From Streptacidiphilus melanogenes (GTDB lineage Bacteria; Actinomycetota; Actinomycetes; Streptomycetales; Streptomycetaceae), in assembly GCF_000787835.1 (NCBI RefSeq), contig NZ_BBPP01000004.1, forward strand, positions 209,486 through 257,931: 48,446 nucleotides of DNA, written 5' to 3'. Of the stretch, positions 1 through 11,142 are shown in pieces. Position numbers and translations under genes: made by a program. The first letter of the stretch is position 1. Every line of letters starts with the position of its first letter. The notes below the pieces were generated by a model, which saw only the letters and a list, made by a program, of their open reading frames with translations, was not told the DNA's origin and made no database searches.

Positions 1-139
1 GCCCGGCCGTGGCCTCGCTCACCCCGGCCTCGCCGTTGACGACGCGGGAGACGGTTTTCAGGCCGACGCCCGCCGCTGCCGCGACGTCCTTCATGGTGGG
101 CCTGATCGGGACTCCGGGACGATCCGTGCCGGCCGGCAT
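1..139 (-). CDS. LacI-family transcriptional regulator (N-terminal part, cut by window edge)
   Basis: Only the first 46 codons lie in the window; the gene runs off the left edge. The protein opens with a short tail and then the LacI DNA-binding helix-turn-helix: MKDVAAAAGVGLKTVSRVVN followed by GEAGVSEAT, the signature of this family (the AAxAGVSxxTVSRVLN pattern). I chose the ATG at 139; an in-frame ATG at 94, directly before the helix-turn-helix, is a real alternative. It is divergent from a sugar ABC transporter operon, the usual arrangement for a local sugar-responsive repressor, and two matching palindromes lie between them (201-212 and 292-303). The effector-binding domain is outside the window, so the sugar cannot be guessed from this protein. 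Confidence 0.85.
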   Translation of the reverse strand, partial: MPAGTDRPGVPIRPTMKDVAAAAGVGLKTVSRVVNGEAGVSEATAG

Positions 140-194
140 CTGCTTGCCACCGTCCCTTCCGGGGAACGCCTTCGGGTGCACCCGACTGCGGCAC

Positions 195-303
195 AGCATA
201 GACAACGTTGCCGATTTCGTGGAGAGAAGCGGCAGTCTTGCAGGGGGCATTGACGTGCCGTCAGCTTGCCTGTTCAATCCTGAGCCACGACGACAACGTT
301 GTC
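195..303. promoter_or_regulatory. Divergent promoter region with two LacI-type operators
   Basis: Two near-identical palindromes with the CG centre typical of LacI-family operators lie here: GACAACGTTGCC at 201-212 and the perfect palindrome GACAACGTTGTC at 292-303, 91 bp apart. A plausible promoter for the transporter operon is TTGACG (250-255), 17 nt, TTCAAT (273-278), which puts transcription start close to 285, so the 292-303 operator would sit just downstream as a roadblock. On the other strand TATGCT (200-195) is a candidate -10 for the regulator gene, abutting the 201-212 operator. Operators are seen directly; promoter assignment is inference. Confidence 0.7.
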
Positions 304-329
304 CTCGACGCATCGCGGGGAGGTGTGCC

Positions 330-1211
330 GTGGCGGAGCCGTTGCTGGAAGCACGCGGCGTGGTCAAGCGGTTCGGGCATGTGCAGGCGCTGCAGGGAGC
401 CGACTTCGCGGCCTACGCCGGCGAGGTGGTGGCCCTGATCGGCGACAACGGCGCGGGCAAGTCGACACTGGTCGGCGTCCTCTCGGGCGTCCTCGCCCCG
501 GACGGCGGCGAGATCCTGCTCGACGGAGCGCCGGTGCGCTTCGGCGGACCGCAGGACGCGCGCCGCGCCGGGGTGGAGACGGTCTATCAGGACCTTTCGC
601 TGGCCCAGGACCTGGACGCGCCGGCCAACCTCTACCTCGGCCGTGAGCTGCTGCGCAAAGGCGTGCTCGGCAGGCTCGGCGTGCTGGACCGCCCGGCGAT
701 GCGCCGCGACGCGGTGCGCGCCTTCGCCGAACTCGGCGTCACGCTCAAGGACCCGACGGCCCCGGTGGCGGCGCTCTCCGGCGGGCAGCGCCAGTCCGTG
801 GCCGTGGCCCGCGCGGTGGCCTTCGCCAACCGGGTCGTCTTCCTCGACGAACCCACCGCCGCGCTCGGCGTGGTGCAGCGCGCACGCGTGCTGGAGACGG
901 TGCGCAGGGTGGCGGACCGTGGCATCGGCGTCGTGCTGATCAGCCACAACATGCCCGAAGTGCTGTCGGTCGCGGACCGGGTGGAGGTGCTGCGGCTGGG
1001 ACGCCGGGTCGCCTCGCTGCGTGCGGCGGACACCTCGATCGAGGAGCTGGTCGGCGCGATGACCGGCTCCCTGGACCGTGCCGACGGGTCCGCCGCGGCG
1101 CCCGAACCGTCGCTTCAGGCGTCCGGGCGGCAACCGGAACTGGAGCCGGAACAGCAGCCGGAGCCGGACGAGGTACCGGAGCAGCAGCCGTCCGACGAGG
1201 AGGTCCGATGA
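330..1211 (+). CDS. Sugar ABC transporter ATP-binding protein (single nucleotide-binding domain)
   Basis: ATPase subunit of a CUT2-type (ribose/fructose-like) sugar importer, 293 residues. Walker A GDNGAGKST is at residues 38-46, the signature LSGGQ near 149, Walker B FLDEPT near 171 and the H-loop ISHN near 205. Most CUT2 ATPases (RbsA, XylG) are tandem duplications near 500 residues; this one carries a single domain, as in the FrcA-like subgroup. The last 40 or so residues are a low-complexity Glu/Pro/Gln tail. Start: GTG at 330 with GGGGAGG seven nt upstream; the open frame continues upstream but that stretch holds the operators and is not coding. The stop overlaps the permease start by four bases (ATGA), so the two are translationally coupled. 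Confidence 0.93.
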   Translation: MAEPLLEARGVVKRFGHVQALQGADFAAYAGEVVALIGDNGAGKSTLVGVLSGVLAPDGGEILLDGAPVRFGGPQDARRAGVETVYQDLSLAQDLDAPANLYLGRELLRKGVLGRLGVLDRPAMRRDAVRAFAELGVTLKDPTAPVAALSGGQRQSVAVARAVAFANRVVFLDEPTAALGVVQRARVLETVRRVADRGIGVVLISHNMPEVLSVADRVEVLRLGRRVASLRAADTSIEELVGAMTGSLDRADGSAAAPEPSLQASGRQPELEPEQQPEPDEVPEQQPSDEEVR

Positions 1212-2245
1212 CGACGACCGAGACCCGGCCGCGACCGCACGCGCAGACGCTCGTCGCCCGGACGCCGCCGCTGCTGCGCCGCGCCGCCGGCATCGGTGAG
1301 CTGTGGACCTTCCTGATCCTCGCCGCGCTCGTCGTGTTCTTCACGATCGCAGCCCCCGGCAAGTTCTTCACCGCCTACGACCTCACCCAGATCGCCGTCA
1401 ACGCGGCCATCTACCTGGTGCTCGGCGTCGGCATGACCTACGTGGTCATCACCGCCGGCATCGACCTGTCCATCGGCTCGGTGCTCGTCCTGGCCGCGGT
1501 CGCGGCGGGGGAGTGGAACATCCACCACGGCGGCGCCGCAGCGGGCTGGGGAACGGTCGCGATCTGCGTCGCCATCGCGCTCGCGGTCGGCGCGGCCTGG
1601 GGAGCGCTCCAGGGAGCCGTCGTCGCCACGGAGAAGGTGCCACCGCTCATCGTCACCCTCGGCGGGCTCGGGGCCGCGCTCGGCATCGCCGAACTCGCCA
1701 CCGGCGGCCAGGATCCGGCCGAAGCCGCGGCGAACAACCTGCAGAACACCCTCGGCTTCGGCAAGCTGCTCGGCATCCCGTGGCTGGTGATCCTCGCGGC
1801 CGGCGTCACCCTGGTCTTCGGTCTGGTGCTGGGCCTGACCCGGTTCGGCACCCACACCTTCGCCATCGGCTCCAACCCGGCCGCGAGCCGCCGTGCGGGC
1901 ATCCGGGTCGGGGCGCACCTGGTCAAGGTCTACGCCCTGATGGGCCTGCTCGCCGGGCTCGGCGCGGTGATGTGGCTGGCCTCCTACGGCACCACCTCGA
2001 TCGCCGGGCACTCGACCGACAACCTCAAGGTCATCACGGCGGTGGTCCTGGGCGGCACCAGCCTCTTCGGCGGGCGCGGCTCGGTGCTCGGGACCGTCAT
2101 CGGCGTCTTCATCCCGGCCGTGCTGAACACCGGACTGATCGTCATCGGCGTCCAGCAGTACTGGCAGGACGTGGCGGTGGGCGTGGTCCTGGTCGCCGCC
2201 GTCTACATCGACCAGATGCGCCGCCGTACGCGCGAGCGCAGCTGA
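1208..2245 (+). CDS. Sugar ABC transporter permease (RbsC-like)
   Basis: Integral membrane subunit of the same importer, 345 residues, about ten hydrophobic segments. It has the RbsC-family signature region (YVVITAGIDLSIGSVLVLA near residue 78) and the conserved glycine-rich stretch VLGGTSLFGGRGSVLGTVIG near residue 280. It starts at the ATG that overlaps the ATPase stop, and is followed 46 nt later by the binding-protein gene, so all three are probably one transcript. It would form the membrane channel as a homodimer. The family is clear; the transported sugar is not. Confidence 0.93.
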   Translation: MTTTETRPRPHAQTLVARTPPLLRRAAGIGELWTFLILAALVVFFTIAAPGKFFTAYDLTQIAVNAAIYLVLGVGMTYVVITAGIDLSIGSVLVLAAVAAGEWNIHHGGAAAGWGTVAICVAIALAVGAAWGALQGAVVATEKVPPLIVTLGGLGAALGIAELATGGQDPAEAAANNLQNTLGFGKLLGIPWLVILAAGVTLVFGLVLGLTRFGTHTFAIGSNPAASRRAGIRVGAHLVKVYALMGLLAGLGAVMWLASYGTTSIAGHSTDNLKVITAVVLGGTSLFGGRGSVLGTVIGVFIPAVLNTGLIVIGVQQYWQDVAVGVVLVAAVYIDQMRRRTRERS

Positions 2246-2291
2246 AGCGGAGCCCGCAGCGGAGCCCACAGCCGCAAGAGAGGACACCACC

Positions 2292-3296
2292 ATGTCGAGC
2301 ACCACATCGCCGACTTCTCGCAAGCGCGCACTTCTCGCGGCCACCACGGCCGTCCTCGCCCTGGCCGCCACGGCGTCCTGCAGTTCCTCGGGCAGCCCGG
2401 GCCCGGCGGCGGGAGCCGGAGGCAAGAAGATCGCCATGATCACCGGCGTGAAGAGCGACCCCTTCTACATCACCATGACCTGCGCCGCCCAGGCCGAGGC
2501 CAAGGCCAAGGGCATCGGCTTCACCGCCGACGGCTCGGCCCAGTGGGACGTCTCCGTGCAGCGCCCGCTGATCGACTCCGTCGGCGCCGCGCACCCGGAC
2601 GGCCTGATGATCTCGCCGGTGGACACTGCGGCGCTGACCCCGTCGCTGAAGCAGATCCAGGCCTCGGGGACGAAGATCGCGCTGGTGGACACGTCCGTCA
2701 CCGACACCTCCGTGGGGATCACCCGGATCTCCTCCGACAACGAGAAGGGCGGCCAGGTCGCCGCCGACGCGCTGGCGAAGCAGATGGGCGAGAAGGGCTC
2801 CGTCATCGTCATCAGCGTGAAGCCCGGCATCTCCACCACGGACGCCCGGATCAAGGGATTCAGCGAGGAGATGGCCAAGTATCCGGGCATCAAGGTGCTG
2901 CCGACCCTCTACGACAACGACCTGCCGGCCACGGCGGCCTCGCAGATCCAGTCCACCCTGGCCGCCCACCCCGACCTCGGCGGGGTCTTCGCGGGGAACA
3001 CCAACACCGGGCAGGGCGTGGCCACCGGCCTGGCGCAGGCGGGCAAGCAGGGCGTCGTCAAGGTGGCCGCGTTCGACGCGGAGCCGGACGAGATCACCGC
3101 GCTCAAGAACGGCACCCTGCAGGTGCTCGTCGCCCAGGACCCGGCGGCGATCGGCGTCCAGGCGGTGGACGAGCTGGCCGCGGCGTTCGCGGGCAAGCCG
3201 GTGCAGGCGTCGATCGGGACGACCATGGTGGCCATCACCAAGGACAACCTGAACGATCCGCAGATCGCCAAGTACGTGTACAAGGCGGCCTGCTGA
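2292..3296 (+). CDS. Sugar-binding lipoprotein of ABC transporter (periplasmic-binding-protein-like, LacI type)
   Basis: Extracellular substrate-binding component, 334 residues. It opens with a basic n-region (RKR), a hydrophobic core (LLAATTAVLALAATAS) and a cysteine after TAS that is the probable lipoprotein attachment site. The mature part follows the RbsB pattern: KKIAMITGVKSDPFY at the start of domain I, GLMISPVDTAALTP, then KIALVDTSV, ISSDNEKGG, and the second lobe GVFAGNTNTGQGVATGL and VKVAAFDAEPDEI. Closest in type to ribose- or simple-sugar-binding proteins of the CUT2 family. It is the last gene of the transporter operon, followed by a strong hairpin. An upstream purine-rich stretch (AGAGAGGA) serves as ribosome binding site. 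Confidence 0.92.
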   Translation: MSSTTSPTSRKRALLAATTAVLALAATASCSSSGSPGPAAGAGGKKIAMITGVKSDPFYITMTCAAQAEAKAKGIGFTADGSAQWDVSVQRPLIDSVGAAHPDGLMISPVDTAALTPSLKQIQASGTKIALVDTSVTDTSVGITRISSDNEKGGQVAADALAKQMGEKGSVIVISVKPGISTTDARIKGFSEEMAKYPGIKVLPTLYDNDLPATAASQIQSTLAAHPDLGGVFAGNTNTGQGVATGLAQAGKQGVVKVAAFDAEPDEITALKNGTLQVLVAQDPAAIGVQAVDELAAAFAGKPVQASIGTTMVAITKDNLNDPQIAKYVYKAAC

Positions 3297-3321
3297 GCGC
3301 TCCGGCGTGCGGACACGGCGC

Positions 3322-3352
3322 GGCGCCCCGGCTCGTGGAGAGCCGGGGCGCC
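3322..3352. terminator. Bidirectional hairpin terminator
   Basis: Perfect 13-bp stem (GGCGCCCCGGCTC, 3322-3334, paired with 3340-3352) with a 5-nt loop GTGGA. It lies between the end of the transporter operon (3296) and the end of the convergent gene (3372). No T-tract, as is common in actinomycetes. Confidence 0.8.
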
Positions 3353-3371
3353 ACGGCGCGTCGGGCCGCGG

Positions 3372-3845
3372 TCAGCCGAACATGCCGGGCTGGTAGTCGC
3401 CCGCGGGCTGACGGTTGATCACGTTGATGCGGTTGTAGGCGTTGATGATCGCGATGAGACCGATCAACGCGGCCAACTGCTCGTCGTCGTAGTGCTTCGC
3501 TGCGTTCCGCCACACCTCGTCGCTCACGCCGCCGGCCGCGTCCGCGATCCGGGTGCCCTCTTCCGCGAGCTCCAGCGCGGCGCGCTCGGCCTCGGTGAAG
3601 ACCGTGGCCTCACGCCAGGTCGCCACCAGGTTGAGGCGCTGGGCCGTCTCCCCGGCGGCGGTGGCGTCCTTGGTGTGCATGTCGGTGCAGAAGCCGCAGC
3701 CGTTGATCTGGCTGGCTCGGATCTTGACCAGCTCCTGTGTGGCATGGGGCAGGGACGAGTCCGAGACGACCTTGCCGGCGGAGTTCACGTACTTGAACAG
3801 GGCGGGGCCGATGCCGCTGCCGAAGAGGTTCAGACGGGCTTCCAT
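3372..3845 (-). CDS. Carboxymuconolactone decarboxylase / AhpD-like family protein
   Basis: 157 residues. The motif NGCGFCTDMH gives Cys50-x2-Cys53 with His57 three residues on, the redox-active site of AhpD-like alkylhydroperoxidases within the carboxymuconolactone decarboxylase superfamily. Preceded by the helical TQELVKIRASQ typical of the family, and followed by TEAERAALELAE and the C-terminal IGLIAIINAYNRIN. Probable role is peroxide defence or a related thiol redox step rather than aromatic ring degradation, since no protocatechuate genes are nearby. Start at ATG 3845 has GAGGAG upstream. It lies 107 nt downstream of the PI-PLC-like gene on the same strand; whether they share a transcript is unclear. 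Nothing is abnormal in length. Confidence 0.9.
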   Translation of the reverse strand: MEARLNLFGSGIGPALFKYVNSAGKVVSDSSLPHATQELVKIRASQINGCGFCTDMHTKDATAAGETAQRLNLVATWREATVFTEAERAALELAEEGTRIADAAGGVSDEVWRNAAKHYDDEQLAALIGLIAIINAYNRINVINRQPAGDYQPGMFG

Positions 3846-3952
3846 GACGATCTCCTCACCGCTTTCGATGCTTTCACACCTATGACAAGCGGCGGCCCGC
3901 ACGTGTGACAGCCCGGCCCCGGAATCCTCCGGAGACTTCCGGAGTCCGCCGT

Positions 3953-5017
3953 TCAGCCGCGCGCGAGCTGCTCGGACAGCACCGACGGCAGGCCGGTCCA
4001 GTCGGAGGAGACGAAGGACGCGTGGGCGGCGGCCAGCTGGGCGACCCGGGCGTCGGCGTCGGCCTGGGAGGGGGCGGTGTCGGAGATGGCGGGGTCGACG
4101 TTCTGCGCGTCGGTCATCACCAGCAGGTAGTGGTTGGTGTCGTACCAGGAGGTGTCGATGCCGCCGTCCACGAAGGCGTGGGCGTCGCCGTCGAAGACCA
4201 CGAACCAGGGGCGCAGGGTCGCGTCGGAGTAGCGGGTGCGCGGGTCGCCGGAGGCGGCGCCGAGCACGGAGGGGAAGATCTGGGCCTGGCCCAGGGTGCC
4301 CGCGGCCTGGAGGGCGGCGAGGTGCTGGGCGTACTCGGTGTCGGTCCACAGGTGGTCGAAGGGGTTGTCCTGCTCGAAGGTGCCCGGGATGGCCTCGAGG
4401 ATCACCTTGCCCGCGAGCGCGGAGCGCTTGGGCCAGGCGTTCGCGCGGGCCGCGGCGTCCAGGGACGGGTAGCCGGCCATCAGGTCGGCGGGCCGGTAGA
4501 CGTCGGTGCCGAGGTGGGCCTGGACCAGGGAGTCCAGCTGCGTGGGGCCGAGCCCGACGGTGGCGTCGAAGCCGGCCTTCATCTCCAGCTTGATCATGAT
4601 CGGCGGGTGGCCGGGGTGCGCCGCCAGCCAGATCCGGATGTCGTCCAGACAGCTGCCCAGGTCCTTGTTGGCGCCGCCCCGGTAGAGGTCCGCGGCGCTG
4701 CTCGCGTCGACGCAGTTGTTGGAGTTGCCCAGCGGGTTGGCGTGGCTGACCTTCCACTCCTTGGTGAACGGGTCCACCCAGGTGTCGAGTTCGACCAGCG
4801 AGGTGCCCGCGTCCAGCGCCTGTGCGAGGAAGGGGAAGGCGGACGTGTCGTTGTAGGTGTTGTGCAGCCCGACCGAGGTGCCCGCGGCCAGGGACAGGCC
4901 ACCGGTGTCCTGCGCGGCGGCGGAGCCGCCCGGCAGGACGAACGGGATCACGCAGGCGGCTGCGGTCAGCAGGCATGAGACGAGACGACGCTGGGCGGGG
5001 CGACGCGAGGCGACCAT
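3953..5017 (-). CDS. Secreted Ca2+-dependent phosphatidylinositol-specific phospholipase C-like protein
   Basis: 354 residues. Start at ATG 5017, which has GGAGG at good distance; an in-frame ATG at 5053 adds 12 residues but has no such site. The N-terminus is a Sec signal peptide: RRPAQRR, then a long hydrophobic stretch, then a GSAAAQ cleavage region. The mature enzyme shows the two catalytic-histidine blocks of the Ca2+-dependent PI-PLC family: GLHNTYND with His, a metal-binding ELDTWVDP, and a second His in VSHANPLGNSNNC. Later segments (IMIKLEMKAGFD, VILEAIPGTFEQDN) match the TIM-barrel metal ligands. Expected to cleave phosphatidylinositol outside the cell; substrate is inferred from family. 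Streptomycete enzymes of this group are well known. Confidence 0.85.
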   Translation of the reverse strand: MVASRRPAQRRLVSCLLTAAACVIPFVLPGGSAAAQDTGGLSLAAGTSVGLHNTYNDTSAFPFLAQALDAGTSLVELDTWVDPFTKEWKVSHANPLGNSNNCVDASSAADLYRGGANKDLGSCLDDIRIWLAAHPGHPPIMIKLEMKAGFDATVGLGPTQLDSLVQAHLGTDVYRPADLMAGYPSLDAAARANAWPKRSALAGKVILEAIPGTFEQDNPFDHLWTDTEYAQHLAALQAAGTLGQAQIFPSVLGAASGDPRTRYSDATLRPWFVVFDGDAHAFVDGGIDTSWYDTNHYLLVMTDAQNVDPAISDTAPSQADADARVAQLAAAHASFVSSDWTGLPSVLSEQLARG

Positions 5018-5186
5018 CGGTCCTCCGGGACGGCGGAAGGGGGCCGACGGCACGCGTCGGCCGCGTGCCCACTCTTGGCATGCACGCGGCGCGATGGTAA
5101 CCCTGATGGGTGGCCCGCAGGTGACACTTCGTCAAAGATCTGGATCGGCGCCGTGCGCAGGACTCTCGAAGGGCCTGGCGACGTCA

Positions 5187-5318
5187 GGGATCGACCTGGA
5201 CGTGATCCACGCGTGGTGGTCGTTGCGAAGCCTGCTGGCGGTTCGCTGGCTGATCGAGCACGGCTTCGACCCGTTCGCACCGGGCTGTGAGGTCGACGTG
5301 CTGATATCCCGGATGTGA
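5187..5318 (+). pseudogene. C-terminal remnant of an aminoglycoside phosphotransferase (APH)-like gene
   Basis: Forty-three codons ending at TGA 5316-5318 read GIDLDVIHAWWSLRSLLAVR, then WLIEHGFDP and CEVDVLISRM. From memory this is the extreme C-terminus of APH-family proteins in actinomycetes (the AWWSxRSLxAVRWLxEHGFDP block). Upstream there is no start, no phosphate-binding loop and no HxDxxxxN catalytic motif; the frame dissolves into unrelated sequence by about 5180. Codon use remains normal for the genome. Best read as a deletion remnant. A search of the 43 residues against Pfam APH would settle it. Confidence 0.55.
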
Positions 5319-5429
5319 GGCGGCGCGGGCGCGGCCGGGGGCTCGGCTCGGCGGCCGGACGGCGGGCCGCCCGGCCCAGGACCGCGGTTCGACCGGGCCG
5401 GGCGAGGGTGCCGGAGCACGGGGCCGTCG

Positions 5430-5939
5430 TCAGGGGAGGGCACGGGTGAGCCAGACCAGGTCGCCGATCTCCTCCGTGGAGACGTGGTCGCGCTCGAAGC
5501 CGAGCTTCTCCAGGACCCGGAAGGAGGGGGCGTTGTCCGGGCGGACCGTGGACCACAGCCGTGCCCGGCCCGTCGCCGCCGCGGCGTCGAGCACGGCACG
5601 TGCCGCCTCGGTGGCGTAGCCGAAGCCGTGGGCGCGCTGCAGCAGCTCGTAGGCGATCTCCGGTTCCTCGACGGTTGCGCGGCCGACCAGGAGGCCGCAG
5701 TAGCCGATGAAGTCGCCTCCGTCGAGGCGCGTGACGCGCATCAGGGCCAGGCCGGTCGTCGCCGCGGTCACGCGGCCTTCAGCAAGGATCTCGCGAGCGC
5801 GCTCCACGCGAGGGGTCACGGAGGCGCCGCGTTCGGCGGCCAGGCGGCACAGGTCCTCGGCGTCGGCGTCGGTCCAGGGCTGGAGCCGCAGCCTCTCGGT
5901 CGCGAGGTGGGTCGGCATCGGTGCGTACGCGGTCGACAT
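5430..5939 (-). CDS. GNAT family N-acetyltransferase (RimJ/RimL-like)
   Basis: 169 residues. The protein begins like RimJ/RimL-type acetyltransferases (LATERLRLQPWTDADAEDL), continues with IGYCGL, PEIAYELLQRAHGFGYATEA (acetyl-CoA pyrophosphate-binding loop) and ends with RPDNAPSFRVLEKLGFER. Starts at ATG 5939; an ATG 21 nt downstream (5918) is also possible. It is the last gene of a same-strand run with the VOC-domain and alcohol-dehydrogenase genes (gap 44 nt). The substrate could be a protein N-terminus or a small amine; the sequence does not say. Confidence 0.88.
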   Translation of the reverse strand: MSTAYAPMPTHLATERLRLQPWTDADAEDLCRLAAERGASVTPRVERAREILAEGRVTAATTGLALMRVTRLDGGDFIGYCGLLVGRATVEEPEIAYELLQRAHGFGYATEAARAVLDAAAATGRARLWSTVRPDNAPSFRVLEKLGFERDHVSTEEIGDLVWLTRALP

Positions 5940-5983
5940 GCGGACACTCTGCACCACCGCACGACGCTGCCGGAAGGGCGTCC

Positions 5984-6619
5984 TCAGATCGTGACCGGGC
6001 CCTTGGGAGTGGCGAACTCGACGGAGACCAGGCCGGGTTCCTCGTCCTCGACCCAGGTGACGTCGATCTGGTCCAGCGGATGGTCCGCCGGTTCGCCGAG
6101 GAACTCGGAGATGGCGGCGGGATCGCCCGCGATGGAGACGCCCTGGATCCGGGACGAGGTGCGCGGATCCGCGCTCGGGCGCTCCCCGGCGGGGACCAAC
6201 CACTGGAGGAAGTAGGGGAGTTGCGGATCCTCCAGCAGCTCCAGCAGGCCGATCTGCTTCCACCGCAGGTCGAAGCCGTCCGGGCGGACCCGGTGTCCCT
6301 CTGCGGAGGTGCGCCCGAGCCGCTCCTCGACCGGGGCGATGTCGTCGACCGAGACCACCCAGCCGAGCCAACCGCCGCCCTCCGCCGCCCTGCGGGCCAC
6401 CGCCTGCCCGAAGGGCGCGCGGTCGGCGGCGGGGTGGTCGAGGGTGGTGACCACCTCGACGTAGGTGCCGCCGGCCAGCGGGAGGACGAAGTTGCGGGTC
6501 CCGAAGCGCGGGTGCACGCCGCCGTCCACGAACCCGGCCCCGAGGGCCGAGCCGATCCGCTGAACCGTCGAGACGAAGCTGTCGCGGGCCACCGCGTAGG
6601 AAACGTGATCAAGTCGCAC
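5984..6619 (-). CDS. VOC superfamily (glyoxalase-like) protein
   Basis: About 211 residues from GTG 6619. The first strand RLDHVSYAVA is the classic opening of glyoxalase-like VOC domains. It goes on through GVHPRFGTRNFVLPLAGGTYVEVV and GWLGWVVSVDDI, and its C-terminal half has RIQGVSIAGD and GLVSVEFATP, consistent with a second betaalphabetabetabeta module. It corresponds to the glyoxalase-like family of about 200-220 residues found singly in actinomycetes, for which no reaction is known. The start is uncertain: an in-frame ATG at 6658 would add 13 residues, and neither start has a convincing ribosome binding site. Lies 63 nt downstream of the dehydrogenase gene. Confidence 0.82.
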   Translation of the reverse strand: MRLDHVSYAVARDSFVSTVQRIGSALGAGFVDGGVHPRFGTRNFVLPLAGGTYVEVVTTLDHPAADRAPFGQAVARRAAEGGGWLGWVVSVDDIAPVEERLGRTSAEGHRVRPDGFDLRWKQIGLLELLEDPQLPYFLQWLVPAGERPSADPRTSSRIQGVSIAGDPAAISEFLGEPADHPLDQIDVTWVEDEEPGLVSVEFATPKGPVTI

Positions 6620-6682
6620 CGCGCCATCATGACCCGGCGGACCGGCGCGGACGCCCACGCCACGCCCGCCGGGGCGGCCGCG

Positions 6683-10311
<3,629 letters not shown>

Positions 10312-10341
10312 CGCCGAAGCGTCGCTGTCAGCCCACTCCCG

Positions 10342-11085
10342 TCAGCCCGCGACGTCCGGGCCGGCCGCCTTCTCGGCCGGTCCGGACGCCGTCGCGTGGA
10401 GCTCCTTGACCGCGCTGACGGCCCGGTCAGTCCTGCCTGCGGTGAGGTGCGTCAACAGCTGTTCGCGGCAACGGTTCCGGCGCAGGACCGCGTCCGCGTC
10501 CGGTAGCGGCCGCAGCAGGCTGAGCCGGCCGAGCAGGTCCGCGGCGACCTCGCGCACCGCCGGGCCGCCGAGGGTCTCGGCCAGGTCCAGGTGGAAGCGG
10601 GTGTCCAGCTCCAGCAGCCGGTCCGGGTCCGGGCCGACCTCGCGCGTGCGGGCGGCCAGATCCCGCAGGCCCTTCAGCTGCTCGGCGGCCACCTCGCCGG
10701 AGGCGTGGGCGACCAGCCCGCACTCCAGCAGCAGCAGGAACGCGTCAACGGAGGCCGCTGCGGCCGGGTCGTGGCAGGCGGGCACGACGGCGTGCCAGTC
10801 GCCGGAGACGAAGGTGCCGCCGGTGCGGCCGCGCCGCCGGTCCAGCAGCCCGTCCTGGCACATTCCTTCCAGCGCGCGGCGTACCGTCATCTCGCCGATG
10901 CCGAGCTGCTCGGCGAGACGGCCGGTGTCCGGCAGGCGGTCCCCGGGCCGCAACGCGGAGAGCCGGACGAGCAGCGCGATGCGCGAACGGACCAGGTCGG
11001 CGCCGCTCTGCGGTCCGGCCCCGGGGAAGGCGGGGAACGGAGCCGCCTGGTTGTAGGGGCCGAACTTGCCCGCGGTGCTCACCAC
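10342..11085 (-). CDS. GntR-family transcriptional regulator (FadR/FCD type)
   Basis: 247 residues. The N-terminal winged helix-turn-helix is LRPGDRLPDTGRLAEQLGIG followed by EMTVRRALEGMCQDGLLDRR, the GntR signature. The C-terminal part is helical with FCD-type ligand-pocket residues (LLELDTRFHLDLAE, Asp then His). FCD regulators bind organic acids or amino acids, often through a metal. GTG 11085 or the next GTG 11082 is the start. The gene lies 57 nt behind the permease on the same strand, so it probably controls that permease; the palindrome at 12670-12690 is a candidate target. Ends 30 nt from the convergent katG stop. Confidence 0.88.
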   Translation of the reverse strand: MVSTAGKFGPYNQAAPFPAFPGAGPQSGADLVRSRIALLVRLSALRPGDRLPDTGRLAEQLGIGEMTVRRALEGMCQDGLLDRRRGRTGGTFVSGDWHAVVPACHDPAAAASVDAFLLLLECGLVAHASGEVAAEQLKGLRDLAARTREVGPDPDRLLELDTRFHLDLAETLGGPAVREVAADLLGRLSLLRPLPDADAVLRRNRCREQLLTHLTAGRTDRAVSAVKELHATASGPAEKAAGPDVAG

Positions 11086-11142
11086 GCGGTCACCCTAACC
11101 CTCGCCCGCCCTCGGTCGGCCCGCTCAGCCCGCTCAGCCCGC

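Noticed and set aside
1115-2443. Long open frame on the minus strand through the permease and binding-protein genes
   Set aside because: It is the antisense of clear family members; composition is Arg/Gly/Ala/Asp-rich as for shadow frames of GC-rich genes, and it has no ribosome binding site or domain.
3372-5135. Single 587-codon minus-strand frame joining the AhpD-like gene with sequence opposite the PI-PLC frame
   Set aside because: Its first 430 codons are Arg/Pro/Gly-rich shadow of the PI-PLC gene in another frame; only the last 157 codons form the real gene.
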